From positions 33,252 through 97,251 of the forward strand of contig AZLU01000160.1 in assembly GCA_002224055.1 (NCBI GenBank): a stretch of 64,000 nucleotides of DNA, in the 5' to 3' direction. Position numbers and translations under genes: made by a program. Source of the stretch: Pezizomycotina sp. ARF18. Its lineage: Eukaryota > Ascomycota. Position 1 is the stretch's first letter. The number at the start of each line of letters is the position of its first letter. Under the pieces are notes generated by a model. The model saw only the letters and a list, made by a program, of their open reading frames with translations, was not told the origin of the DNA and made no database searches. Positions 1-10,533 of this stretch are shown here, one piece after another.

Positions 1-880
1 CTCATCGACGACCTTGAAGACTATACATTGTGTTTCGTGGTACAGTAACATGAGCCTGACCCTTTCCGCATCTATTTCCGATTTTAAGGAAGAGGGGAAG
101 TCTTCGTTCAGAGGTTTGGCGTCCACGTTTGCTCGAACAGGTAACGTCCGCAGCAATGGACGAAGGACTCGGAGTACACGAAGTGGTCTTGAATCTTTAG
201 CGAGATCCAGAGCAGCACGTCTGGGACATTCACGATGAGGAAGTGCAGGTTGTATAGGTCGTGAAGTAAACTGCGGATGGAAGGGGATAAACGCTTCAGG
301 CAGTCGTATTCGTCCGCGAGGTGGACGAGAGTCCTCATCAGTTGGAGGGATTGTATCCGACCGAGTGATTCGTCGTATATCAAGGCGAGTAAGGCTACGA
401 AACCTTTCTCCACTCGCGGGAGGATCCTTCTCCGTTCTGCTTGCAGTTTCTGGAAGACTTTCTTCTGCTCGTCGCTTAGGTCCGCGGGCGTCTTGTCCTC
501 ATCCCCATCTGACGCCATTTCCGACGATGTATTCGTTTCGCCGTCATGGTTGCCGTCTATTTGATCAGCGTCCACTCCAGTATGTCATCGTCAGGCTCTG
601 CGTCCTTGTCTTCGACGCACTTGTAGCGGTAGATGATTGTATCACCGCCGCGAACATCGGACGAAGGCCACCATTTGGGGTTCATGCTCATGCGAAACCA
701 TCCTGATGCGACTTTAAGCGTTGCGGAGTGCGCAAAGACAGTTAGACCGGTCGGCAAGCGGATGGAGACATCATGAGCGCCTAACTCCTTCCCCAGCCGG
801 AGTTCTTTCCTGTCGACGTTTGTGTTGGGACTATCTTTATCTGGTGCCGTGGAGGATGACTGTTCCCTGCCGTGAGACAT
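1..880 (-). CDS. BTB/POZ domain protein, partial at the left edge
   Basis: The N-terminal part carries the BTB-type core GAHDVSIRLPTGLTVFAHSA followed by LKVASGWFRMSMNPKW. An acidic linker rich in D, E, S and T comes next, then a helical part with LADEYDCLKRL and LHFLIVNVPDVLLWISLKIQ. Fungal proteins of this kind are usually nuclear or cytosolic and use BTB for dimerisation or cullin-3 binding; the role here is unknown. The first ATG in the frame is at 880. The frame slips near 557-575, with no intron signal there, and again near 108-120, after which TPxPLNEDFPSSLKSEIDAE runs to the edge. The 3' end is outside the window. The domain call is good; the exact protein is not resolved. Confidence 0.7.
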
Positions 881-1732
881 TTGATCTGATAATAGATTGA
901 TTGACGTCTCCAATCCGTGGGACAAGACTGAGGGGGAGGAGGGAAAGGAGGTGAAGTTGTGATAGTTTCAAGTTGAGAGAATGGATGAAACCGCTGCAAA
1001 TCAATAATTCGGCGATCTTTAAATAGAACGACGCACACTAGAAGTCTCGGGGTATAGTAGGACAAGGAATCAGGGAATTGAAAAAGCGGGGCTTACTCAG
1101 CTACCTAGTTAGCGCGAAAACGCGAGGTGCTTTGTTTTCTGGAAGGCTAAGTTGCTGGAGGCTCTGGCTATGGCCGGAATAGTTTGTTCACGGGCACTAA
1201 ACGGCATTCCGAAAACGATCAATACGACGCAAAGGAAAGCTTATTAGGGGCCTGCTGTCTTATAACGAGGTCAAAAATTCCCTCACGGAAGCTTGTTTAT
1301 AACCCATGCTGACTCCCTCGCTGGTATGTATTTGCTTCGAGGCGAATGACAAGGTATCAAAGAAGGCTTTTCACGAGTATACAAGGGTTTCTTTTATGAT
1401 ATCTCTCGAATTTGTTAATATGGAGAGATTCGCAAATGTCGATAAGGGATACGAATCCTTCTCCTCGCGTGAAGCTCGACAAGGCTTGTACTACATATAC
1501 GTCGTCATCTTTGTACACGTGGCACCTTATATTCGCTCAGAGATTCTACCTGTATCTTAATACGAGGTCTTTTTTTATTCTCAATAAGTGCAATGGAACG
1601 TTTTTGAACGCCAGTGAAATATATACAGAGTTATAAGCTGGAGCAAACTTGTGTCTACAGCTACTTAGTCTAATCCTCCAACCGTTATGCAGGGCGATTT
1701 TTCCGCCAGCGAGGTTACCACCGGAGCAACGT
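881..1732. other. Intergenic, no gene seen
   Basis: This is spacer between two minus-strand genes. It holds the promoter side of the BTB gene and the 3' flank of the membrane-protein gene. Reading frames here are short and not protein-like on either strand. Confidence 0.5.
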
Positions 1733-2990
1733 CTAGATCCTGATGGTCTTAGTAATAACCCGGGGTGGGGTAAATGCCCTCGCAGCCTCCCCTTCCATCT
1801 GCATTTGCTTCTTCACATCCTCGAGCTGCATCTTTATCCTGTTCCTATTGGCTAAAGGTCGCAGAGTCGGCACCGAGGCCGCGATGATGATGCAGTTCGA
1901 TTCTACTATCGTGACGATCCACATCAGGATCATCTTGTCGACATCTACGGTGAAAAGTGGTTTCCCACCTAGAAATACGTCGGCGATTAAGGGGATGCGG
2001 ACGACGGAAAGTATAAAGACACTAGATTGAAACAATCCAGAAGTTTGTTAGTTAACGGCTCGGAGCATAACTGTATGTTTACGAGATGATTGGATTTGAG
2101 ATTGCGTACATTCCACCAAACGCAAAGAGCGCGTAAACATCCCACCGCTTATGCGGCACGAAGGACGCCTTCCAGAGTAGCCAGAAAGGCATGATGTATA
2201 TTGCCAAGTCCAACGCCAGCCCAACCAGTGCGCTCCACCAGAACGGCGCGCGGGCTGGCAAGCAGGTGTATCTCGCATTCTGCCAGCTTCGTTGGGGTAA
2301 GTCATGATGTGAGCAGGGTAGCAGGGCGTAATCTCGAGGAACGCGAACAAAACTCCGAATACGACAGATAGGACGGCGAGGGTGTTGAGAGCTCTCCAGC
2401 GAGTTTTGCAGACGTGCTCGCGAGGGGTGAACCGCCGGTAGGAGTAGAGGAGCGAGAGTCGGGAGCAGGTGTTTTGGAGAGTGTTAGTGGACATCGCGGC
2501 TACGTTAAGCTATAGAAAGGATCACGGTGTTAGCTAAGGTCCCCAAGTTGAAAGTGTTTTCCGAGAAGAAGTCTTACATTGCCGTAATCCCAGTAGAAGC
2601 TATTGAACTTTGGACTATCATAAGGAAGCGTCATGTGAGGAATATCTCGAAACGTAACTACATACAGTAGATTCAGGGATTGTTAGCCGTAAGAATGATA
2701 GGATGCTTTTATACGTGTAGAAAGGCCTTTGGCTGAGGAAAACTTACAAGTCATGATAGCCCGAAGCTAACAAATCCAAATACTAACGCCAGTGCCAACC
2801 AATCTATTCAAACTAGTCATATCATGCTCGGTCTCAAGCAGCGCAGTCTTTTCAGAATTCCCTTACAATCGTCCCATTTTAATGACCGCAATAATACCCC
2901 TCGAACATAGAATCTCCCAGCCACAAAAACAGAACCGAGCGCGGTGAAAGCGCTGGCTGTTATCGCCAAAGGTATTACAGTGTGCGTCAT
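1733..2990 (-). CDS. SAT4/Pth11-like seven-helix membrane protein (1)
   Basis: This matches the fungal rhodopsin-like integral membrane family. The first exon starts at the ATG at 2990 and encodes ITASAFTALGSVFVAGRFYV and then SLKWDD, the usual helix 1 and following W-D-D. Later pieces are WLALALVFGFVSFG, LNTLAVLSVVFGVLFAFLEI, WWSALVGLALDLAIYIMPFW and ILMWIVTIVESNCIIIAASV, then PTLRPLANR and a charged tail. At least three introns are visible; one runs from about 2082 to 2021 between NPIIS and VFILSVVRIPL. The frame slips near 2270 and again near 2755. Family members are plasma-membrane receptor-like proteins. No ligand can be inferred. Confidence 0.75.
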
Positions 2991-4450
2991 CCCGTTAGAT
3001 GTTGAACACCATACGTTATACCAAGTCGCTCAATAGTCGTGCCTGTTGATAGGAATCGCTCAGCGATACCAATCAGTCGAAGAAGATATGAAATGAAAAA
3101 CAATACCGAAATTATTCGTCTCTGGTCCCGCCCACGAGACGAAAAAAGATAAATTAGAAACTTGACATTTTTTACTATTGTCAAGGGACGCTGCAGGATA
3201 TATATTCGACACTGCTCTGTTCCTCGCCAATTCCTGCCAAGGGGAGGGGGGCCTTCGATACTCTGGGGGGGGGGGGGGGGGTACCATGGGGTTTATAATG
3301 CTTTAATTCTGGAGAAAGGTGAAGAGTTTGCCGGGTTAATCACGCGTATCAGAAGTTTTTCTTGCTTGCTTGGCTGGACAAGGGGCGTTTAGGCTGAACC
3401 GTTAAGAGGATCGTTAATAGGTGTGTTCTATCCGTTGTTTTACGCGTTCGATTCACAGGAACAAGAGCCACATGGGGCAGACACATGCATGTATACTGGG
3501 CAAAGAATAGAACGTTTCAAAACTGTCAAAGCGCTTTTTTTCGGCGATCAGCCGGATAGCTGAATGCAGGTACTCTCTTTGAGTCTCTTCTGAGTATCCT
3601 CCGTGGGAGGACGGTGTTGAAAAACGGCACGCGAATCCCTCCAGAAACGGGGGACGCAGACGTATGAGAAATGCATCACATTTGGGGTTGTTTGTAGTGA
3701 TTGGCGAGAGACATTGCCACGAGCTGAAACAGCCAGGACTTCCTATCTTCAGAGTCTCAGGGGGCCACGGTTACGCGGCATAACAACGATTGCTAAGAAC
3801 AAAGCAGCAATTCCCTTCCCGTCCGCTTGGGAGTCAAAATAGTTATCTAGATAAATCATTGTAGAGTTTGGGGTTTCTCATGAAAACATTATCGGATCAT
3901 ATGCGCTATATAATATCCTAATATAGCGAGAAACACCGGAAAATGCGATTATACCCGTTCGGTGTCTTATAAATCCAGGCGTTCCAATACATAGAAAAAC
4001 TCCATAGAGTTGCCATCTCCGGATGATGTTTAGAAGTGTTTAAACGATCGCTATCTATTTAACAATCTCGTATGTTTTCTTCACATTTCTAAGACCCGCA
4101 GTTCATAAAACAGCTTGAACAAACACGCATGACGGTTCCGAAAGTAAGCAAATCTGAAGATATTCTCCATGGTCTTGAGGTATCTAGACCGTTCTTTTGA
4201 GGCTTTTTCTTCTTTCCAATCAATCTCCACTTCCAACTTTCCAACCTGGTTTGCAAAAGGGTCATGACAAAGCGGCGACATTACTTAACACACTCTTGTT
4301 TCGCATGCGCTTGTGGTCAACTATAGGAATTGCCTCATAGAGGATTTTCCCACACCCATTTGAGAATCGAGAAATTTTGGCATTACGGTCTCCAAGAACA
4401 ACATCACGGAATAGATTAATCGGTGTTCAATTGCGCAGCAAACTAACTAA
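2991..4450. other. Intergenic, no gene seen
   Basis: No supported coding signal on either strand. A minus-strand frame at 4081-4281 is too short and unlike known proteins to call. A pure G tract lies at 3265-3281. Confidence 0.45.
3265..3281 (+). repeat. G homopolymer, 17 nt
   Basis: Seventeen consecutive G residues are read directly from the sequence. The true length is uncertain because single-base indels are common in this window. Confidence 0.9.
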
Positions 4451-5562
4451 CTAGCCCACTAACCCCTTACTCTCGATGATGTTTGGTTTCACTTTTTTTT
4501 GCAATCCCAAGGTTAGACTGAAGAATTTAGCTTTGTGGTCCCCGGTCGCATCAGCTATCCCCTTGAAGTCTTCTTCGTCCAACTCCCAACCCTCTACAAC
4601 ATCCATCTGCTCCTTCATCCTGTCTTCCTTTCTGCTGGACGTGACAACAGTAAATCCTTGCTGCAGGGACCACTTGAGAGAATCTGCGCGACTGTGCGGT
4701 TGGGATACTCTCGGCCACGAGGCTCTCCAGGTATCCTGGCAATGGGCCTGCGTCGAGGCGACCCGCAATCGGCGCCAGGGACTATACCCCTGGTTAACGA
4801 TACCGTATTTCTTGTTCGTGGCGATAGTCTCGTGTCTTATAAAGTAGAACGTATAATGTCAGTTTGATTACTATTCCCTTCCGATAGGACTCGGAAATAC
4901 TACACCATGAAAATGCAGTATTCTGATCGTGACACTAGAGGAAGTGCTCACTCGATGTAATAAGGGTTCAGTTCAAACTGATGCATCGCAGGCCTTATTT
5001 TTGCGACTTTTACAATCTGCTCAATCTGTTCCGGCTGGAAATTGGAAATGCCAATCGACTTTGCCAGACCCTTTTCCTTGATCCGCTCCATCATCCTCCA
5101 CCCTTCCTCGATAGCCGGAGTCCTCCTTGTTGTGAGGTGCGTGGATTAGGAAAGCGTCGACGTAGTCCAGCTGCAATTCAGCGAGGAATCCCCTGAGGAC
5201 TTCCTCCCAGTCTTTGCTGTGGTACAGAGACGGCCAGATTTTGGTGTCGATACAGAACTCGGAGCGCGGAATACCCGAGTTCTTAAGGGCGACTCCGACC
5301 TCTTTGTGTGTCCTGTAGCGACCCGCACAGTCGAAGGCCCTGTAGCCGACTTTGATGGCGGCCGAGAATTGTTCGACCCATTTTTCGTCAAAGTCGGGCT
5401 TGGTGGGACTACGGGGACTCATGTTAGTGTGTGAAGAGCTGCGGGTTTAACAAGTACTCGGAGACTCAGCTTACTCGAGATTTCCAGCGCCGTAGGCAAT
5501 AACGGCAACGGAAGGTTATCAGCGTTGGGAAGAGGAATGGTCGGAATCTTGGGAGCGGACAT
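4451..5562 (-). CDS. Aldo/keto reductase
   Basis: An NAD(P)H-dependent carbonyl reductase with a TIM-barrel fold, cytosolic by family knowledge. From the N terminus: MSAPKIPTIPLPNADNLPLP, then IAYGAGNLE, an intron, VGYRAFDCAGRYRTHKEVG, TKIWPS, DYVDAFLIHAPHN, GLAKSIGISNFQPEQIEQI, FELNPYYIE, a further intron, KKYGIVNQGYSP and LKWSLQQGFTVVTSSRKEDR. The expected catalytic Asp, Tyr, Lys and His can all be seen (FDCAG, GRY, TKIW, IHAPHN). The start is the ATG at 5562. The frame slips at least five times, for example a three-C run where the family would have four (at about 4780). The fold residues are otherwise intact, so this is probably a functional gene blurred by indels. Confidence 0.85.
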
Positions 5563-8274
5563 TGTAATGCGTATAACTATGGTCAGAGGGAGAGAGGCTG
5601 GTTTCTCGTTATCGATGAAAGTATCAGTAAGGTATGTATGCTCGTTCGTTCTGTGTACAGTTTGCTTGTTTGAAGAATTTTTTTGTTTGCCAATTGAAGG
5701 AAAATGCTCTCAATTTATGGTCGCTCTGGATTGCTATCATCACATCGTTTGCACTAAACTCTTGCCTTAGCATTGTTTGTTTACTCAACTGAAGCATCAA
5801 TGTTCATGATTACAGAATAGTCGATCGCTATACTAGAAGGTTCGTTACTTGGGTAATTGATGTTTGCTGGACGCGTGCCTTAGTCCTCGGTCCGAGCCCT
5901 CGATCTTCGATCATGTAGTCCGTGATAGTGTGAATTAACAGACATTACGACATAGCGCCATCCAACACCGCGAACCTGCGACTGCGAGGAAGCCACATTT
6001 CTAAACATACTACAGCTACAAAGCTTGTCTGTTTTTGTAACAAGACGCTCTACACTGTAGAGCTGGTCTTCCTCGGCCTATAATTTCGGGAGGCAAGTTT
6101 CACTAATCAAGGGCTGATGCTTGCTTCCGGGATCCGATGAACGGCGCGAGGCGTGCGCCGGCGTCACTCTTTACCAGTCATTCATCGCTCCCCACCATGT
6201 CGCGGGGTGATTATTTAACCTCCTACGGTATTTCATGGGGAAATAGCTCGTTGGGGCAGACTAAACATCGATTATAAAGACGCTGCGGCATTGCCGTCCC
6301 AAGAACTTCGCTAGAATTGCGTACCTTTTTAATAGTTACTGGACTGTTAATCGTTTGCAATCGTTGATATCTCGACCGAGAAACAGTTCTGGCCACGTAT
6401 AGGCAAGATTACCTAAGGAATTCTGAACCGCAATAGTCGTTCGCGACAGCACTCCCATAAGTGTCCTTCATGACCTGACGAAATAGCGGATGAGGTAGTA
6501 AGTTTAGAGCCACTAATCCTTACAAACACCCCAATAAACTAAAAAGCGGACAGGAATAGGATAACTTTGTTCCCAGTGGTGAACTGCTTGTCTACCTGAG
6601 AAACATGGGAAGCTAGAAATACCCAGTAAACCGATCATGTAAGGCCACAATGAAGGATTCAATTCCCATAATCACATTATCGAAACAATTACGCCTGGGA
6701 GAATACTATTCATTCGCGGGGCTCGTGTAGTCTCGATTTCGATGTGACTTGCCCGCTTGATCAGCTAAATCCTACTTCAAGAGTATGCTCCTCTCGTATT
6801 AACTGCTCGTCGCGGTCGGTTAACAAAACATGAGGACAAAATCAAACAGAGTCCTCTCTATCGTGAAAATGGTAGTCATGCACCAAGCTTACGTTCAGCC
6901 CTATATCTCTTGATGTAACTTAAAAATTAGGAATAATCATGAACAGCGATTAACAACAAAAGTAAAGCTGAATACGAACGTGATCGTCGTGCTAGGCCTT
7001 GTCGCAGAATTAGGAATATCACTTCCCGTTACCAGGTAAGGAGCTAGATAAGGTTTTGGGGAGGTGGATCATGACTATGCACAAAGCTTAGCCATCGTTA
7101 TTCGTTTTTCTTCGTTGCCTTAACTCCACCCTACAACTGACGACAGTCAGAATATTGTGAAGGGTCATCTGACGGTCTAAGCCCTTCCTCAATTGAGAAC
7201 CATGGCTTCGTGAGGTTACAGCGACCTTATCGAAAGCTTCGGTTAGCCTTGTCGTCGAGCATCGTGAACCAATCAGCACGGAACGAGCGAGCGGCATTCC
7301 GACAAAGTTTACGCATGAAGCAGGCATCTATGGATTCTACTATCCTGGCCAATGCCATTACCCAGCGGTGCCCCTCGTTTTGCTAGAAAGCTTGTCTTTC
7401 ATATCTTTCCTGTTTTTCTTTTCGAATCGCTGAAATGGTGGTCAACGGTATATGCTCGCGATACGCTATGATACGAAGACGTAACACACCTTTTAAAAAG
7501 AAAAAAGGTAACTCAGACTGAGTGATACGAAACCCGTTGCGGGAAGCATTCCAATATTCCCTCATCATGATCCTCATTCTCGATATATTCTTATACACTG
7601 ATATACACAGACAAGCTTCGTGGATCCAAGTTCGCCTGGGTTCGGAATATGTCAGACGTCGGGTAACGGAAAAAATTAAGCCCTCCTGGAACGAGGAATA
7701 CTGTGCGGGTATGTTCCTGCTGCCTTATCGGTTCTGCAACTCCGCACTTCGTGACAGTATTCAACCCCCCTGGATTCTGGAATATCCTCGGGGAATTTAG
7801 CGAAAAATAGCACTGCCGACCGACATACATGATATATCCGAAACTCTTATATTCTCCAACATATCGCCAACAACCGTAACGTACCAGAACTACCGGGATG
7901 CCAGGAGAATGGGGATAATAATTACTATACGTTCTATGTCGAGGATATTCCGTTCACAGCTGAGCCTGGGGTACCAAGGCACTTACGTGTGTGTCTACCA
8001 GGAGTCTAGTCTTTTTCACTTCTGTTTTTTCCAGAAAATCTGAAGCAATGGCAGGCAGATCGATGTCGGAAAAAACCGATCTCAATATCCGGTTTATCCA
8101 ATCCAAACCAACAGGTCTGAACTCCAAGTTTCCTTTACCTGTAGTCAGACACGAGCCAGTGACTAAGTATACTATATGTTAGATCGTCCCCGGGAAGGCC
8201 GGGATTGTATGATGTGCATAACGGTTAGAGAACTTAAGACGCAGTTAAGCAACTATCAACTTGAAGACGCAAGT
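5563..8274. other. Long intergenic stretch, no gene seen
   Basis: About 2.7 kb without a convincing reading frame, known repeat or RNA gene. Short frames near 7088, 7383 and 7522 are on opposing strands and of random composition. Confidence 0.45.
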
Positions 8275-8282
8275 TATATAAG
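8275..8282 (+). promoter_or_regulatory. TATA box of the Gly/Gln-rich protein gene
   Basis: TATATAAG lies about 220 nt upstream of the ATG at 8504. It is followed by a CT-rich leader, common in strongly expressed fungal genes, and a T run just before the start codon. Inferred from position and sequence only. Confidence 0.45.
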
Positions 8283-8503
8283 TCGGCAACCGCAAGAGCC
8301 ATCTCCACCATTCCTCCTCTCCTCATCACCTTCATCACTAACTTTACTTCTACGATTGTTCTCTTCTGTTCTTATAACGCTTGATGCGATTATATGACCC
8401 CGTTTTTGATATCCTTTTATATCATACTTAAATTCTAATACTTTCTATTTTTACCTTCTACAAGACCTAATTTATTTATTTATTTTTTTTTTTTTTTAAC
8501 AAG

Positions 8504-10533
8504 ATGGCTAGAATGAATGCTCTAACGGCCGCTCTTATCCTCGCATACACCGCCCAGGGTGTTCAGGGTCTGCCCGTAAGGGAAGGTGAGAGGACTGGAC
8601 ATCCCTTAACCCTCTCGTTCTATTCATATCTCACATTTGCTGATCTCTTATCTCTTGTATACAATAGAGCGCAGAGGTCTAATACCCGGCCTGGACCTTC
8701 CAGATCTTGGTATTCCAGGACTCGGTGGTAGCGGCGGCGGCGGCCTCGGTGGTATCCTTGGAGGTCTTATACCGGGTCTAGGAGGGGCAAGGGCGGCGCC
8801 GGAGGTAGCGCCGCGGGAGGAGCAGGAGGCGCGGACAACGGCGAATCGAAGTGTAAGTACTTACTCTAGATGTTTCTCGTCATGCGATCGACCCAGGAGC
8901 TAATGTTTTGCGATTGGAATATTTTTAGCGGCATCCACACCTGGACAAGCCGCTCCAGCACAAGCCGCTCCGGCGCAAGCAGCACCAGCTGAGTCAGCTC
9001 CTGCTCAAGAAGGTGGCGCTGCCGGTGGCTACGGAAGTCCATCGCAGTCTGCTGGTGGCGAGCAAGCTCCCCCGGGTGGAGGTGAACAGGCCCCAACCGC
9101 GGCGGCAGGCGGCCAGTCGGCTGCCAGTCCTGCCGAGACGCCTTGCAGCGCCGGAGAATCTCCAGAAGCTACCCCTACAGAAGCTGCTCCAGCTGCCGGT
9201 GGAAGCGGATCGCAAGGAGGGGAGCAAGGCGGGCAACAAGGTGGGCAACAGGGCGGCTCTGAAGGGCAGGGCGGTTCCCAGGCCTCGCCGTCTGAGAACT
9301 GCTCCGGCGCCGAAGCTGCACCCGCTGCGACGAGCGCTGCTGGAGGCCAACAGGGTGGAGAAGGCCAATCTCCGCCAGTTGAAACCGGGGCCGCCGGCGG
9401 TGAACAAGGTGGTCAACAAGGAGGCCAAGGAGGCGGATGCAGTCAGAATTGCAGTGCTGCTGAGGCATCTCCTCCAGCCGAGACTGGAGCTGCTGGTGGC
9501 CAACAAGGCGGGCAGCAGGGAGGTGAGCAAGGTGGTCAAGGTGGCCAAGCCGGTTGCAGCAGCGCTGCAGAGGCGGCTCCCCCTGCCGAAACTGGGGCTG
9601 CAGGTGGCCAGCAGGGAGGCCAGGGAGGTGAGCAAGGTGGTCAGGGCGGCGGCAAGCAATGCGGAAAACAGGGCTGCCAACAAGGCGGACAGGGAGGCCA
9701 GGAAGGAGGACAGCAGGGAGGACAGCAAGGAGGACAACAGGGAGGCGAAGGGGGTCAGGGAGCTCAAGCAGGTTGCAGCAGCGCAGCTGAAGCGCCGCCG
9801 CCGACGCAGACTTCCGGCTCTGGTGGTGGCTGTGCGCAACAATCTGGCTGTGGCGGTGGTCAGCAGGCTTCTCCAGTAGCATCTGGCCAGGCCGGTGGTC
9901 AAGAAGGTGGTCAAGGAGGTGAAGTTGGACAGGGCGGGCAGGCAACGCCGTGCAGTGCTGGCGAGCAGGCTTCATCTGCTCCTGAAGCCACCGGTCAGGC
10001 TGGACAAGGAGGACAAGCCGGCGAGTCTCAGCAAGCATCTGCTTCCTGCGGCAGCCGAGACCCCGTGCAGTGCTGGTGAATCACCTTCGCAGGCTGCTCC
10101 CACGGAGGCTGCCCCCTCGCAGGCCGGAGGCGAGGCTTCCCCGTCGCAAGCCGGTGGAGAATGCCGGGCTAACTGCTCTCAAGGTGCTGCCTCTCCGGAA
10201 GCTACCGGAGCTCGTCTCAGGGAGGTGAGGGAGGTCAACAGGGAGGACAACAAGGTGGCCAGCAAGGTGGTGAATCTGGATCCGGAGGTTCTCAGGGCGG
10301 CTCTCAAGGTGGGCAATACGGATCCGGGGCTCTCAGGGTGGCTCTCAGGGCAGTCAATCTGGATTTGGGGCTCCCAAGGTGGGCAGTATGGTGCTTCCCC
10401 ATCTGAGACAGCACCCGCTCAAGCCGCTTCGTCCGAGGATCTTCCGGCGGATATTACTAATCGACTTTCCAAGACTAGAACGTTGAAGTTCTTTGAATCC
10501 CAGAGCTTTCTCAGTTTTATTTTACATTTTTAA
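8504..10533 (+). CDS. Secreted Gly/Gln/Ala-rich repeat protein with scattered Cys
   Basis: The ATG at 8504 opens a signal peptide (MARMNALTAALILAYTAQGV QG). An intron at about 8576-8669 follows. Exon 2 encodes LIPGLDLPDLGIPGLGG and a Gly-rich run, and a second intron lies at 8853-8928. Exon 3 starts ASTPGQAAPAQAAPAQAAPA and continues for over 370 codons of GGQQGGQ-type repeats. These are broken by AAEA-P-AETGAA spacers that carry one or two Cys, for example TPCSAGE, GGCSQNCSAAEA and AGCSSAAEA. The main frame contains no ATG, so simple ORF calling misses it. It stops at about 10079 but clearly resumes in other frames (TPCSAGESPSQAAPTEAAP and so on) to a TAA at 10531-10533. Likely an extracellular or cell-wall structural protein. 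I do not recognise a named family. Confidence 0.6.
8938..10420 (+). repeat. Coding low-complexity repeats (GGQ/GGE units)
   Basis: Degenerate GGN-CAR-CAR units alternate with GCT/GCN-rich spacers, giving long reading frames in the other frames of both strands. The units vary in third positions, so the protein rather than the DNA repeat seems conserved. Indels cluster in the G runs. Confidence 0.7.

Noticed and set aside
5940-7060. Possible rRNA or organelle-derived fragment in the gene-free stretch
   Set aside because: No conserved rRNA core sequences or tRNA folds were found on reading both strands.
9013-9879. Long Arg/Lys/Ala/Val-rich plus-strand frame, and Leu/Ser- or Leu/Arg-rich minus-strand frames at 8994-9914 and 9175-10038
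   Set aside because: They are shadows of the GGQ repeat frame. Codon periodicity of the repeat keeps all frames open, and only the Gly/Gln frame joins to a signal peptide through good splice sites.
8938-10420. CRISPR-like or satellite repeat array
   Set aside because: Repeats are codon-based and degenerate, inside a spliced secreted protein gene of a eukaryote.
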